Assembly (NCBI GenBank): GCA_012719345.1
Contig: JAAYAN010000188.1
Location: 1-33,267, forward strand
Origin: Ignavibacteria bacterium
GTDB taxonomy: Bacteria > Bacteroidota > Ignavibacteria > Ignavibacteriales > Melioribacteraceae
Direction: 5' to 3'
Length of the DNA stretch: 33,267 bases
Under the pieces are notes generated by a model that saw only the letters and a program-made list of their open reading frames with translations, made no database searches and had not been told where the DNA came from. Below are positions 24,713-32,577 of the stretch, piece after piece. Each line of letters begins with the position of its first letter. The first letter of the stretch is position 1. Position numbers and translations under genes: made by a program.

Positions 24713-25873
24713 TTAAATTTGTGAACATTTCTGGTTTAATTTTCTGAATGACCGCAATCCCATCCCTTTTTCTTTATTAAAATATCTTGATATATGTTCA
24801 ATGTCGGTAAAGTTAAATATCTGGGTAATTTCCGAAATTGTAAGATTTGTTTCGATTAACAATTTTGAAATGGATTCTACTCTTACGCGCCTTATTTCAT
24901 CGGATATTGTTCTGCGAATTGTTTTTTTAAAATGCAGCTCAAGACTTCTGCGGCTAAGTTTTGTACATGCCACAACATCGTCCACCGTTATTTTGCTCTT
25001 TTGATTATTCCGTATAAATCTTAATGCTTTTTTTACATCTTCATTATTTATTGCTAATAAATCGGTTGATTGCCTTTGAACAACATGGGTGCCTGTAACA
25101 ACTATTTTCTGCCCGTTTATTTTTTCACCGCTCATCAGTTTATCCAGCAATGATGCCGCATAAAATCCTGCGTTCTCGGTATTAAGCGCAATACTTGTTA
25201 ACGGAGGATCGCTAAGTTCACAGACGATTGAATCGTTATCTACGCCGATTACTGCAATTTCTTCGGGAATTTTAATCCCTAAAACTTTACAAGCTTCCAA
25301 AATATGCAAAGCCCTGTCGTCATTACAAGCCATTATTCCTGCGGGTTTCTGCAAATCAGTAAGCCATTCCTGAAGCGCCGAAAATTCATTGTACCACAGA
25401 TCCGGATTTTTAATTGCTGTAGTATTAAATGCCGAAACATTATAACCCGCATTTGAAATAAATTGAGAAAATGCTTTTTCGCGATCGCCTGACCAGCCGA
25501 AATCACTGAATCCGCAAAAAGCAAAGTTTTTCAGCCCTTTGCTTAAAAGGTGTTCTCCCGCCAGTTTTGCAATGATGCTTGAATCGGTTACAACGGTAGG
25601 GACATTCTCATCAAGTTCCTTTTCGTGATGGACAAATATCATCGGCACTTTTATTTTGGAAAGATCTTGTATATCCATTGAGTCGCGCAAAATTATACCA
25701 TCAACATCTTGATGTATTTTTATGGCATCAGGATGTTTAATTCCGCTGGCTTCCCAATAAAATGTCCACCCACCTACATTTCGGGAATACCTTACTATTC
25801 CATATAATAATTCCCGCCCAAATGTTCTTGACGATTCTATTAACAGCAAAACTTTTTTATAATTTGAAGTCAT
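24713..25873 (-). CDS. XylR-type AraC-family transcriptional regulator
   Basis: The 386 residues comprise a LacI/PBP1-like sugar-binding domain (about 1-270, with VLLLIESSRTFGRELLYGI and ACNDDRALHILEACKVLGI) and a C-terminal AraC-type double helix-turn-helix (about 285-382, with VDDVVACTKLSRRSLELHF). This is the architecture of E. coli XylR, an activator that binds a pentose. Lying just upstream of galM-symporter-araBDA, it is most likely the arabinose-responsive activator of that block. The gene follows the LacI regulator by 20 bp on the same strand, so the two regulators are probably co-transcribed. Confidence 0.88.
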   Translation of the reverse strand: MTSNYKKVLLLIESSRTFGRELLYGIVRYSRNVGGWTFYWEASGIKHPDAIKIHQDVDGIILRDSMDIQDLSKIKVPMIFVHHEKELDENVPTVVTDSSIIAKLAGEHLLSKGLKNFAFCGFSDFGWSGDREKAFSQFISNAGYNVSAFNTTAIKNPDLWYNEFSALQEWLTDLQKPAGIMACNDDRALHILEACKVLGIKIPEEIAVIGVDNDSIVCELSDPPLTSIALNTENAGFYAASLLDKLMSGEKINGQKIVVTGTHVVQRQSTDLLAINNEDVKKALRFIRNNQKSKITVDDVVACTKLSRRSLELHFKKTIRRTISDEIRRVRVESISKLLIETNLTISEITQIFNFTDIEHISRYFNKEKGMGLRSFRKLNQKCSQI

Positions 25874-25893
25874 AGTTTATATCTGATATAAAT

Positions 25894-26922
25894 TTATTTA
25901 GAATTAAAATTTATGCAAGTTCCTCGTAATATTAAATTTGTATCTATCTCTATTTTTTTCGGAACGTAGTTTTCGCGGTTATTCATATTATCTATGAGAA
26001 GTTGAACAGCATTTTGGGCAATTTGACTAACTGGCTGATTTATACAGCTGAGCGGAGGTGAAAGAAATTCCTGGACTTTAGTATTTCCGAAACAAATTAC
26101 ATCAATATCTTCCGGAATTTTTAATCCGAGTTCGCGGGCAGCCATATAAACACCCAGGGCAACAGGATATGTTACAGCAAAAATTAAATCGGGCAAACGT
26201 TTTGCTTTATAAAGTTCCATAAAAGTATCGTACCCGTGTTTTTCACCAAATCCACCGCGCGAAACCCAATACGGCATAACAGGCACGTTATTATCTTTCA
26301 TAGCCTGTTCGAAACCTCTGAATCTTTCCTGACCGATGTTGATATCCGAATAGCCGGCGAAGTGTGCAATTTTTTTATATCCTAAATTAATAGCGTGGGT
26401 AATTGCTTTATATGCACCCCCGAAATTATCAGCTTCAACAATATTTATGTTATCCAAAGGCGGAATTCTGTCGATAAAAACGACTGGAATTCCCCGTTGT
26501 ATGAGAGTTCTAAAAACCGAAAAATCCTTAGTTTCCTGAGTGATAGAAATTATTAAACCGTCAACCTGCATCGAAAGCAGCGTCTGGATATTCTTTTTTT
26601 CCTTTTCGGGATTTTCCTGCGATACAGTAAGAATGACTTCATATTTTTTTTCGTTTGCATAATCGTAAATGCATTCTGTAATATCTCCGAAAAAGAAATG
26701 TGCCACTTTAGGAACCACAACCCCAATCATATGGGATTTTTTTGATGAAAGATTGCGTGCCAGATAATTAGGAGTATAACCCATTTCCTTTGCAACTGAT
26801 TTTATTGTTGCTGTCATCTGCTTGGAAATATCGGAATGATTCCGCAATGCCTTAGATACAGTAACTACAGAAACATTTAGTTTTTCAGCGATATTTTTTA
26901 ATTTGACCGGTTTATTTTGCAT
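25894..26922 (-). CDS. LacI-family transcriptional regulator
   Basis: The 342 residues have an N-terminal LacI helix-turn-helix (VKLKNIAEKLNVSVVTVSKAL), a hinge helix region (YTPNYLARNLSSKKS) and a periplasmic-binding-protein-like effector domain (IGVVVPKVAHFFFGDI; VDVICFGN in the form IDVICFGN). It starts 2 bp after the kduD stop, which makes it part of the kduI-kduD transcript. It is therefore a likely repressor of uronate genes, answering to a pathway intermediate such as a keto-deoxy sugar acid, though the ligand is inferred. Confidence 0.92.
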   Translation of the reverse strand: MQNKPVKLKNIAEKLNVSVVTVSKALRNHSDISKQMTATIKSVAKEMGYTPNYLARNLSSKKSHMIGVVVPKVAHFFFGDITECIYDYANEKKYEVILTVSQENPEKEKKNIQTLLSMQVDGLIISITQETKDFSVFRTLIQRGIPVVFIDRIPPLDNINIVEADNFGGAYKAITHAINLGYKKIAHFAGYSDINIGQERFRGFEQAMKDNNVPVMPYWVSRGGFGEKHGYDTFMELYKAKRLPDLIFAVTYPVALGVYMAARELGLKIPEDIDVICFGNTKVQEFLSPPLSCINQPVSQIAQNAVQLLIDNMNNRENYVPKKIEIDTNLILRGTCINFNSK

Positions 26923-26924
26923 TA

Positions 26925-27686
26925 TTATCTTCCCATCCAGCCGCCATCAACTGTAATGACGGTACCGTTTACATAATTAGAAGCTTCCGAGCAAAGATAA
27001 AGCGCAGCACCGGCTAAATCTTCAGGATTTCCCCATCTTCCGGCGGGAATTCTTTCGAGAATTGCACTATTCCTTGCCTTATCTTCACGAAGCGCTTTGG
27101 TGTTATCTGTTTCTATATAACCGGGAGCAATTGCATTAACATTAACTCCTTTTCCCGCCCATTCGTTTGAAAATGCCATTACAATTTGTTTGATGCCTCC
27201 TTTTGCAGCGGCATAAGCAGGAATTGTAATTCCTCCCTGAAAAGATAAAAGCGAAGCTGTGAATACAATTTTTCCGCTTCCCCGCTTTATCATATCTTTT
27301 CCAAATTCGCGGGTTAGAATAAATTGAGAATTCAGATTTACTTCAATTACCTTGTCCCAATATTCATCAGGATATTCTGCAGCAGGTTTGCGCAAAATCG
27401 TTCCGGCATTATTAATAAGAATATTAATGATGGGAAATGTGTTTTTCACTTTCGAAATAAATCCATATAAACTTTTCCTGTCCGAAAAATCGCAGGTATA
27501 TCCGGTAAACTTCTTTCCAAGCGATAAAATATATTTTTCTGTTTCGGTAAAATTTCCGCTGGCAGAAACTCCGATAATGTCCGCTCCGGCTTCGGATAAA
27601 GCATAAGCCATTGCCTGTCCTATTCCCCTGCTGCAGCCGGTTACCAATGCAGTTTTTCCTGTAAGATTGAATTTATCCAGAATCAT
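26925..27686 (-). CDS. kduD: 2-dehydro-3-deoxy-D-gluconate 5-dehydrogenase (KduD-type SDR)
   Basis: This SDR reduces 2,5-diketo-3-deoxy-D-gluconate to 2-keto-3-deoxygluconate. With the ATG at 27686 it is 253 aa, the length of E. coli KduD, and a GAGG lies eight bases upstream; the ATG two codons earlier overlaps that site. Motifs: TGCSRGIGQAMA (cofactor loop), NNAGT, the Ser in TASLLSFQGG, and the YAAAK catalytic Tyr/Lys. Its place 5-11 bp after kduI and before a LacI gene supports the uronate role over a general SDR. Confidence 0.9.
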   Translation of the reverse strand: MILDKFNLTGKTALVTGCSRGIGQAMAYALSEAGADIIGVSASGNFTETEKYILSLGKKFTGYTCDFSDRKSLYGFISKVKNTFPIINILINNAGTILRKPAAEYPDEYWDKVIEVNLNSQFILTREFGKDMIKRGSGKIVFTASLLSFQGGITIPAYAAAKGGIKQIVMAFSNEWAGKGVNVNAIAPGYIETDNTKALREDKARNSAILERIPAGRWGNPEDLAGAALYLCSEASNYVNGTVITVDGGWMGR

Positions 27687-27697
27687 TTTCATTTCCT

Positions 27698-28531
27698 CTA
27701 TTTCAATTCATTCATTTTTATCGGATCCATATCATCGAAAACCTGGTTTTCGCCGCCCATCGCCCAGATAAATGAATAATTTTTAGTTGCACATCCGGCG
27801 TGCATCGACCAGCTTGGCGAAAGAACCGCCTGTCTGTCGCGGACAACAATATGCCTTGTTTCCCCGGCAGAACCGCAAATATGGAATACGACAGAATCGC
27901 CGGTAAGATTGAAATACATATAGACTTCCGAACGCCTGATGTGAGTGTGTCCCGGCATAGTGTTCCAGACGCTTCCTTCTTCCAATTCTGTAAGTCCCAT
28001 TACAAGCTGGCAGGTCTGAACATTTCCGGGATGAATATATTTATAAATTGTCCGTTTATTTGCTTCCTTAAGCGAACCCAGATTCACGGGAGAAGCTTCG
28101 GAAGGCTTTATCTGCTTAACAGGATATTCTTTGTGAGCGGGATAGCTTACAAAATAAAACTGCGCCGGAAAATTCTCATTATCGCTTTCAAAAAGAATTT
28201 CCTTTGAACCTTTACCAATATAGAGTGCGTCTTTATTTTCCATAACGTGTATAGTACCATCGACTTTAATTTTACCCGAATGCCCGATATTTATAATTCC
28301 GATTTCCCTTCTTTCGGTAAAATAATCAGCAGCCATTTCTTTTTTTTCGGCTTCAAGTTTAAGTATTTTTCCCGAAGGCACTGCCGTTCCGGTAATTGAA
28401 CGGTCAATATCGGAATATGTCATAGTTATTTCATTTACTTCGAAAAGATCTTCTATTAGAAATGAATCTCTCAATTCATCCGTACCCATTTGTTTGAATC
28501 CTTTCATATCCGGTGAAAATCTCACAACCAT
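27698..28531 (-). CDS. kduI: 5-dehydro-4-deoxy-D-glucuronate isomerase
   Basis: KduI isomerises 5-keto-4-deoxyuronate, formed from unsaturated uronates released by pectate or glycosaminoglycan lyases, to the substrate of KduD. The 277-residue length matches E. coli KduI (278). The cupin metal site is visible in MPGHTHIRRSEVYMYF (two His and one Glu), with a further His in SWSMHAGCATKNYSFIWAMGG. A GAGGT ribosome site precedes the ATG. It is followed within a few bases by kduD. Between it and the upstream gnd gene lies a 118-bp gap containing a repeat-built hairpin. Confidence 0.95.
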   Translation of the reverse strand: MVVRFSPDMKGFKQMGTDELRDSFLIEDLFEVNEITMTYSDIDRSITGTAVPSGKILKLEAEKKEMAADYFTERREIGIINIGHSGKIKVDGTIHVMENKDALYIGKGSKEILFESDNENFPAQFYFVSYPAHKEYPVKQIKPSEASPVNLGSLKEANKRTIYKYIHPGNVQTCQLVMGLTELEEGSVWNTMPGHTHIRRSEVYMYFNLTGDSVVFHICGSAGETRHIVVRDRQAVLSPSWSMHAGCATKNYSFIWAMGGENQVFDDMDPIKMNELK

Positions 28532-28566
28532 AGTTACCTCTTATTTAAGATTACAAAAACAAAAGC

Positions 28567-28649
28567 GAGTAAGAGTAAGAGTATGATTAAGAGTAAGAAT
28601 AGGAGTAAGAAACAACAATTGTCTTACTCTTACTTCTTACTCTTACTCT
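28567..28649. repeat. Hairpin built from iterated GAGTAA / TTACTC units
   Basis: The left arm (about 28567-28612) carries repeated AAGAGTAAGA-type units and the right arm (28622-28649) their complement, around a loop containing CAACAATTG. The right arm abuts the gnd stop codon. On the minus strand an all-purine arm is followed by an all-pyrimidine arm. It may terminate or stabilise the gnd transcript. The slippage-prone repeats suggest growth by replication slippage. It is not a CRISPR array: the units are short and imperfect, and there are no spacers. Confidence 0.7.
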
Positions 28650-30104
28650 TTAAACAATATATGTCGATGACGCTGTATCGCCGCCTTTACCTGTCCAGTT
28701 TGTATGGAAAAATTCTCCACGCGGTTTATCGGTTCTTTCGTACATATGCGCGCCGAAATAATCCCGTTGAGCCTGAAGAAGATTTGCCGGGAGACGCTCG
28801 TTTCTGAAACCGTCGAAATAATTTAACGCCGTTGTAAGAGCGGGACACCAGATTCCGTTTGTAACGGCTGCGGCAATTACTCTGCGCCAGCTTTCCTGTG
28901 CCGATTCAATTTTTTCTTTGAAAAACGGATCAAGCAACAGATTTGAAAGATTAGGATTTTTATCAAAAGCTTCTTTAATTTTACCAAGAAATACTGAACG
29001 GATGATACAGCCGCCGCGCCACATTAAAGCAATTCCGCCATTGTTTAGATTCCAGCCGTATTCTTTTGCTGCATAACGCATAAGAACATAACCCTGCGCG
29101 TACGATACCATTTTTGAAGCATACAATGCATTTTTCAAATCATCGATAAATGCTTTTTTATCGCCCTCAAATTTTGGTTTTGGTCCTGCAATCTTTTTGG
29201 CAGCGTCAACTCTTTCATCTTTCATTGCGGAAAGACATCTTGCAAAAACTGCTTCGCCGATTAATGTAAGCGGAACGCCGAAATCGAGCGCCGAAACTGC
29301 CGTCCATTTCCCTGTTCCTTTCTGTCCGGCTGTATCAAGAATTTTATCGACAAGCGGCAAGCCGTCGGCATCTTTAAATGCAAGTATATCGCGCGTAATT
29401 TCAATTAAATAACTGTCAAGTTCGCCTTTATTCCAATCTTTAAATACTTCGTGCATTTCATCGGCAGTCATTCCTAAAAGGTCTTTCATTATTTGGTAAG
29501 CTTCGCAGATAAGCTGCATATCGCCGTATTCAATTCCGTTGTGAACCATTTTAACGAAATGCCCTGCGCCGTTTTCGCCAACCCAATCGCAGCAGGGAAC
29601 GCCGCCATCAACTTTTGCGGCAATACTTTGGAAAATAGGTTTAACGTGTTCCCAAGCTTTTGGAGAACCGCCGGGCATAATTGAAGGTCCGTTTAAAGCT
29701 CCTTCCTCGCCGCCCGAAACTCCTGTTCCGATAAATAAAAATCCTTTTTCTTCAAGATATTTTGTTCTGCGGATTGAATCCGGGAAGTGCGAGTTTCCGC
29801 CGTCGATTATTATATCGCCTTTATCGAGATGAGGAATAAGCTGCTCGATAAAATCATCGACAGCTTTGCCGGCTTTTACCATAAGCATAATTTTGCGCGG
29901 ACTTTGAAGATTTTCAACAAGTTCCTCGATGGAATGTGCGCCGATAATATTTTTCTCTTTGCCCCTTCCGTTTACAAAATTTTCAACTTTTTCAACCGTT
30001 CTGTTGTAAACCGCAACCGTAAATCCTTTGCTTTCCATATTAAGCACAAGGTTTTCGCCCATTACTGCAAGGCCCACCAACCCGATATCTGCTAATTTTT
30101 TCAT
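28650..30104 (-). CDS. gnd: 6-phosphogluconate dehydrogenase, decarboxylating
   Basis: The enzyme oxidises 6-phosphogluconate with NADP+ to ribulose 5-phosphate and CO2. At 484 residues it is a full long-form Gnd. IGLVGLAVMGENLVLNMESKG is the cofactor-binding loop with GLAVMG, VYNRT the cofactor-selecting strand, GVSGGEEGALNGPSIMPGG the substrate-binding segment, and FVKMVHNGIEYGDMQ contains the catalytic Lys and the His/Asn. It lies 24 bp after the PdxB-like gene. Placing it among uronate genes suggests that gluconate is an intermediate of this locus. Confidence 0.96.
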   Translation of the reverse strand: MKKLADIGLVGLAVMGENLVLNMESKGFTVAVYNRTVEKVENFVNGRGKEKNIIGAHSIEELVENLQSPRKIMLMVKAGKAVDDFIEQLIPHLDKGDIIIDGGNSHFPDSIRRTKYLEEKGFLFIGTGVSGGEEGALNGPSIMPGGSPKAWEHVKPIFQSIAAKVDGGVPCCDWVGENGAGHFVKMVHNGIEYGDMQLICEAYQIMKDLLGMTADEMHEVFKDWNKGELDSYLIEITRDILAFKDADGLPLVDKILDTAGQKGTGKWTAVSALDFGVPLTLIGEAVFARCLSAMKDERVDAAKKIAGPKPKFEGDKKAFIDDLKNALYASKMVSYAQGYVLMRYAAKEYGWNLNNGGIALMWRGGCIIRSVFLGKIKEAFDKNPNLSNLLLDPFFKEKIESAQESWRRVIAAAVTNGIWCPALTTALNYFDGFRNERLPANLLQAQRDYFGAHMYERTDKPRGEFFHTNWTGKGGDTASSTYIV

Positions 30105-30128
30105 ATTAATTCTCCATTTATTTTTAAT

Positions 30129-31274
30129 TTAATTTTTTAATTTGAACTGAAATCCAGCGGCAATTTTATTTATTTCATCGTTTGAGTTTGTCAAGTTTAT
30201 AAAATAGTTGTGAAATTCTCTTCGCACAGGATAATTGCCCCGCTGTTCTTCGAATGCTTCCGGCGAACTTCTTAAATTCCTGTCGTCATTTCGTATATCA
30301 TAAGTTTTAATAATTGCTTCGCAAATTATTTCCTGCGGAGTTTTATTTTTGCAATCAATGTTGATATTCAAACCGTCGGCAGGTTCGGAAATACTTGCAG
30401 GATTCCAGTTATCTTTCATCCCGAGATTAAAGAAATTGTTAATTGCATTTACGCAAACTGCCGTTCCGTTTGCTTTACCATCCGCAGAATATCCGGCAAT
30501 ATGCGGTGTTCCAATATCTACAAGTTTGTGAAGCTCGGAATCAATCTCCGGCTCTCCTTCCCAAACATCAAGCGCGCAAAATGAAACTTTGCCGGACTTG
30601 ATTGTATTTTTTAACGCCGAAGTTTTTACGACTTGTCCGCGCGAACTGTTAAAAATGACTTTTGAATTTTTAAATTTTTCGAAGAAAGTTTCATCGGCAA
30701 GATGATAAGTTTTATCAATCCCGCTTTTATTTAACGGTACGTGAAATGTGATAATATCGCTTTTTTCAATAAGCTCATCGAGTTCTGTAAATTTTTCATT
30801 TCCTTCTTCACGCGCGCGCGGCGGGTCGCATAAAAGGACTTTCATTCCTAACATTTCGGCAATTCCTGCAACTTTACTTCCAACATTTCCAACACCGACA
30901 ACGCCGATTGTTTTATCCGTAAAGTTAAAAATTTGCTTTTGCGATAGAACAACCAAAGCCGAAGCGATATATTGGCGAACCGAAGAAGAGTTGCAGCCGG
31001 GAGCGTTAAGCCACTTTATTCCAGCCTGCTCGCAATAATTTGTATCAATGTGGTCATAACCGATTGTAGCTGTAGTGATTAGTTTCACGCTGCTTTTCTC
31101 AAGCAAATCCGCGTTGCAGATTGTACGCGTCCGAGTAATGATTGCATCAGCATCTTTAACAATTCCTTTTGTTATTTCACTGCCCTTATGATATTCAATA
31201 TCTGCATAATCCTCAAAAACTCCTTTGAGGAAAGGGATTTTGTCATCGGCAATTATTTTTATTCTTTTTCCCAT
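30129..31274 (-). CDS. PdxB-like D-2-hydroxyacid dehydrogenase (4-phosphoerythronate dehydrogenase family)
   Basis: This 381-residue dehydrogenase shows the PdxB N-terminus (IIADDKIPF, then GSEITKGIVKDADAIITRT), the Rossmann loop GVVGVGNVGSKVA, the RGQVV catalytic Arg region, a Glu, and the GTPHIAGYSADGK His. A DUF3410-like dimerisation tail has YDIRNDDRNLRSSPEAF and YPVRREFHNY. In vitamin B6 synthesis PdxB oxidises 4-phospho-D-erythronate. The start codon overlaps the previous stop (TAATG), so it is coupled to the LarA homologue. Inside a sugar-acid operon it may act on a related phosphorylated or free aldonate; which one cannot be decided here. Confidence 0.82.
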   Translation of the reverse strand: MGKRIKIIADDKIPFLKGVFEDYADIEYHKGSEITKGIVKDADAIITRTRTICNADLLEKSSVKLITTATIGYDHIDTNYCEQAGIKWLNAPGCNSSSVRQYIASALVVLSQKQIFNFTDKTIGVVGVGNVGSKVAGIAEMLGMKVLLCDPPRAREEGNEKFTELDELIEKSDIITFHVPLNKSGIDKTYHLADETFFEKFKNSKVIFNSSRGQVVKTSALKNTIKSGKVSFCALDVWEGEPEIDSELHKLVDIGTPHIAGYSADGKANGTAVCVNAINNFFNLGMKDNWNPASISEPADGLNINIDCKNKTPQEIICEAIIKTYDIRNDDRNLRSSPEAFEEQRGNYPVRREFHNYFINLTNSNDEINKIAAGFQFKLKN

Positions 31275-32545
31275 TATTTAAACCTATCCTTAAAAGCCCA
31301 TAAACCAAGCGCCGGATTTGAAATAAAAAATATTTCTTCACCATCCGGCATTGTATTAAATCCGTCTGTCAGTTTTTCGGGATTGTATTTTTTCATCATT
31401 TCATCAAGAGGAGCATAGCTGAAATTTACGCTTTCAATTTCCTGCTTTGTTAAATTTCCTGGGCAATATGTAATTTTAAATCTGTTTTCCGAAGAACCGT
31501 GAATTAAATGCGCGGCAGCGCTGAGATTATTTTTTAACTCCTTATTTTCTTCAACAAAATTTAATACTTCCGGAGTTGTTACATATCCGTATTTCCTGAT
31601 TAGCCTGTCAATTTCCTTATCCTCGCCGAATTCTTTTAATCCCGGAGCAAGAACAATTAATTCACCGCCGTCGTCAATAGCCATCCGCGTTCTGTAAATA
31701 CTTTTATTTCCAAGCCAGGTTGATTTAAATTCTGACGGATCGAGATAAACCACTACTTTTTTCAGCGGTTTTTCGAGCATAATAAAATTTACTTTTAACG
31801 ATAATTCAGAAGCAAGTCTGAAACATTCGAAATCATCCCCGATATATAGTCCGCGCAAAACGAGATTATTGTTTTCGTCTTTGGAAATTACAGTCTGGAT
31901 ATATAAAACCGGCAGGTTTTTAGCAAAATTATCCGATGCGTAATTCAGAACTTTCCGGACCGCAGTATCGGCTCGTCCCATAATTCTTTCCATTCCGTAA
32001 ACTGCACCGAGATAGTGACTTTTATTTATCCCGTCTCTGCCGCCCGTTCCCACAAATATATTTTTATTGTAATTTGCCATCCCTATTACTTCGTGAGGAA
32101 CAACCTGCCCGATTGAAAGAATCAAGTCGAAATTTCCTTCAACCAGCAATTTATTTACCTGCGCCGGCCACGAATATGAAACGCGTCCTTCCGAAACTTC
32201 TTTTAGAAATTCAGCAGGAACTTCGCCGAGTGTTGTCAAATCTTCTTTCCATCTGTGAACGCGAAAAAGATTTTTAGGAATATCCCCGAACATTTCTTCA
32301 ATTTCCCTTTCGGTCATTGCTGCGTGCGTGCCGAGCGCCGGAAGAATATCCGTCATTTTTTCTTTAAAATACTGATACGAATAGTTTGTAAGTTCTCCAG
32401 CTTTTGAATGAAACCGCGTAAAATCCGGCGGGATTGCCAAAACTTTATTCACTCCGCCAATTTTATCAAAAACCGACCATAGAATATTTTTCACTTCTTC
32501 TTTTGTAAAAACTTTATTTTCGCTGCCTTCGGCAAAATATAACAT
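31274..32545 (-). CDS. LarA-family nickel-pincer-dependent 2-hydroxyacid racemase/epimerase
   Basis: The 423 residues match the LarA superfamily (DUF2088): PPDFTRFHSKAGELT (compare the DxTRP region of LarA), ALGTHAAMTEREI (ALGTH motif), QVVPHEVIGMA (second catalytic His region) and VGTGGRDGINKSHYLGA, where a Lys is available for the cofactor link. LarA enzymes invert C2 of hydroxyacids using the nickel-pincer nucleotide. The published superfamily includes D-gluconate 2-epimerases, and beside a mannonate-type SDR and gnd that activity is the best guess. LarB, LarC and LarE, which make the cofactor, are not in the window. It is coupled by one shared base to the PdxB-like gene. Confidence 0.82.
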   Translation of the reverse strand: MLYFAEGSENKVFTKEEVKNILWSVFDKIGGVNKVLAIPPDFTRFHSKAGELTNYSYQYFKEKMTDILPALGTHAAMTEREIEEMFGDIPKNLFRVHRWKEDLTTLGEVPAEFLKEVSEGRVSYSWPAQVNKLLVEGNFDLILSIGQVVPHEVIGMANYNKNIFVGTGGRDGINKSHYLGAVYGMERIMGRADTAVRKVLNYASDNFAKNLPVLYIQTVISKDENNNLVLRGLYIGDDFECFRLASELSLKVNFIMLEKPLKKVVVYLDPSEFKSTWLGNKSIYRTRMAIDDGGELIVLAPGLKEFGEDKEIDRLIRKYGYVTTPEVLNFVEENKELKNNLSAAAHLIHGSSENRFKITYCPGNLTKQEIESVNFSYAPLDEMMKKYNPEKLTDGFNTMPDGEEIFFISNPALGLWAFKDRFK

Positions 32546-32577
32546 AATTTATCAATCCTTAAAAAATCGTTTAACTT

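Noticed and set aside
28561-28655. Possible CRISPR-like repeat array from the iterated GAGTAA units
   Set aside because: Units are six to ten bases and imperfect, there are no spacers, and the two halves are complementary; it is a repeat-built hairpin.
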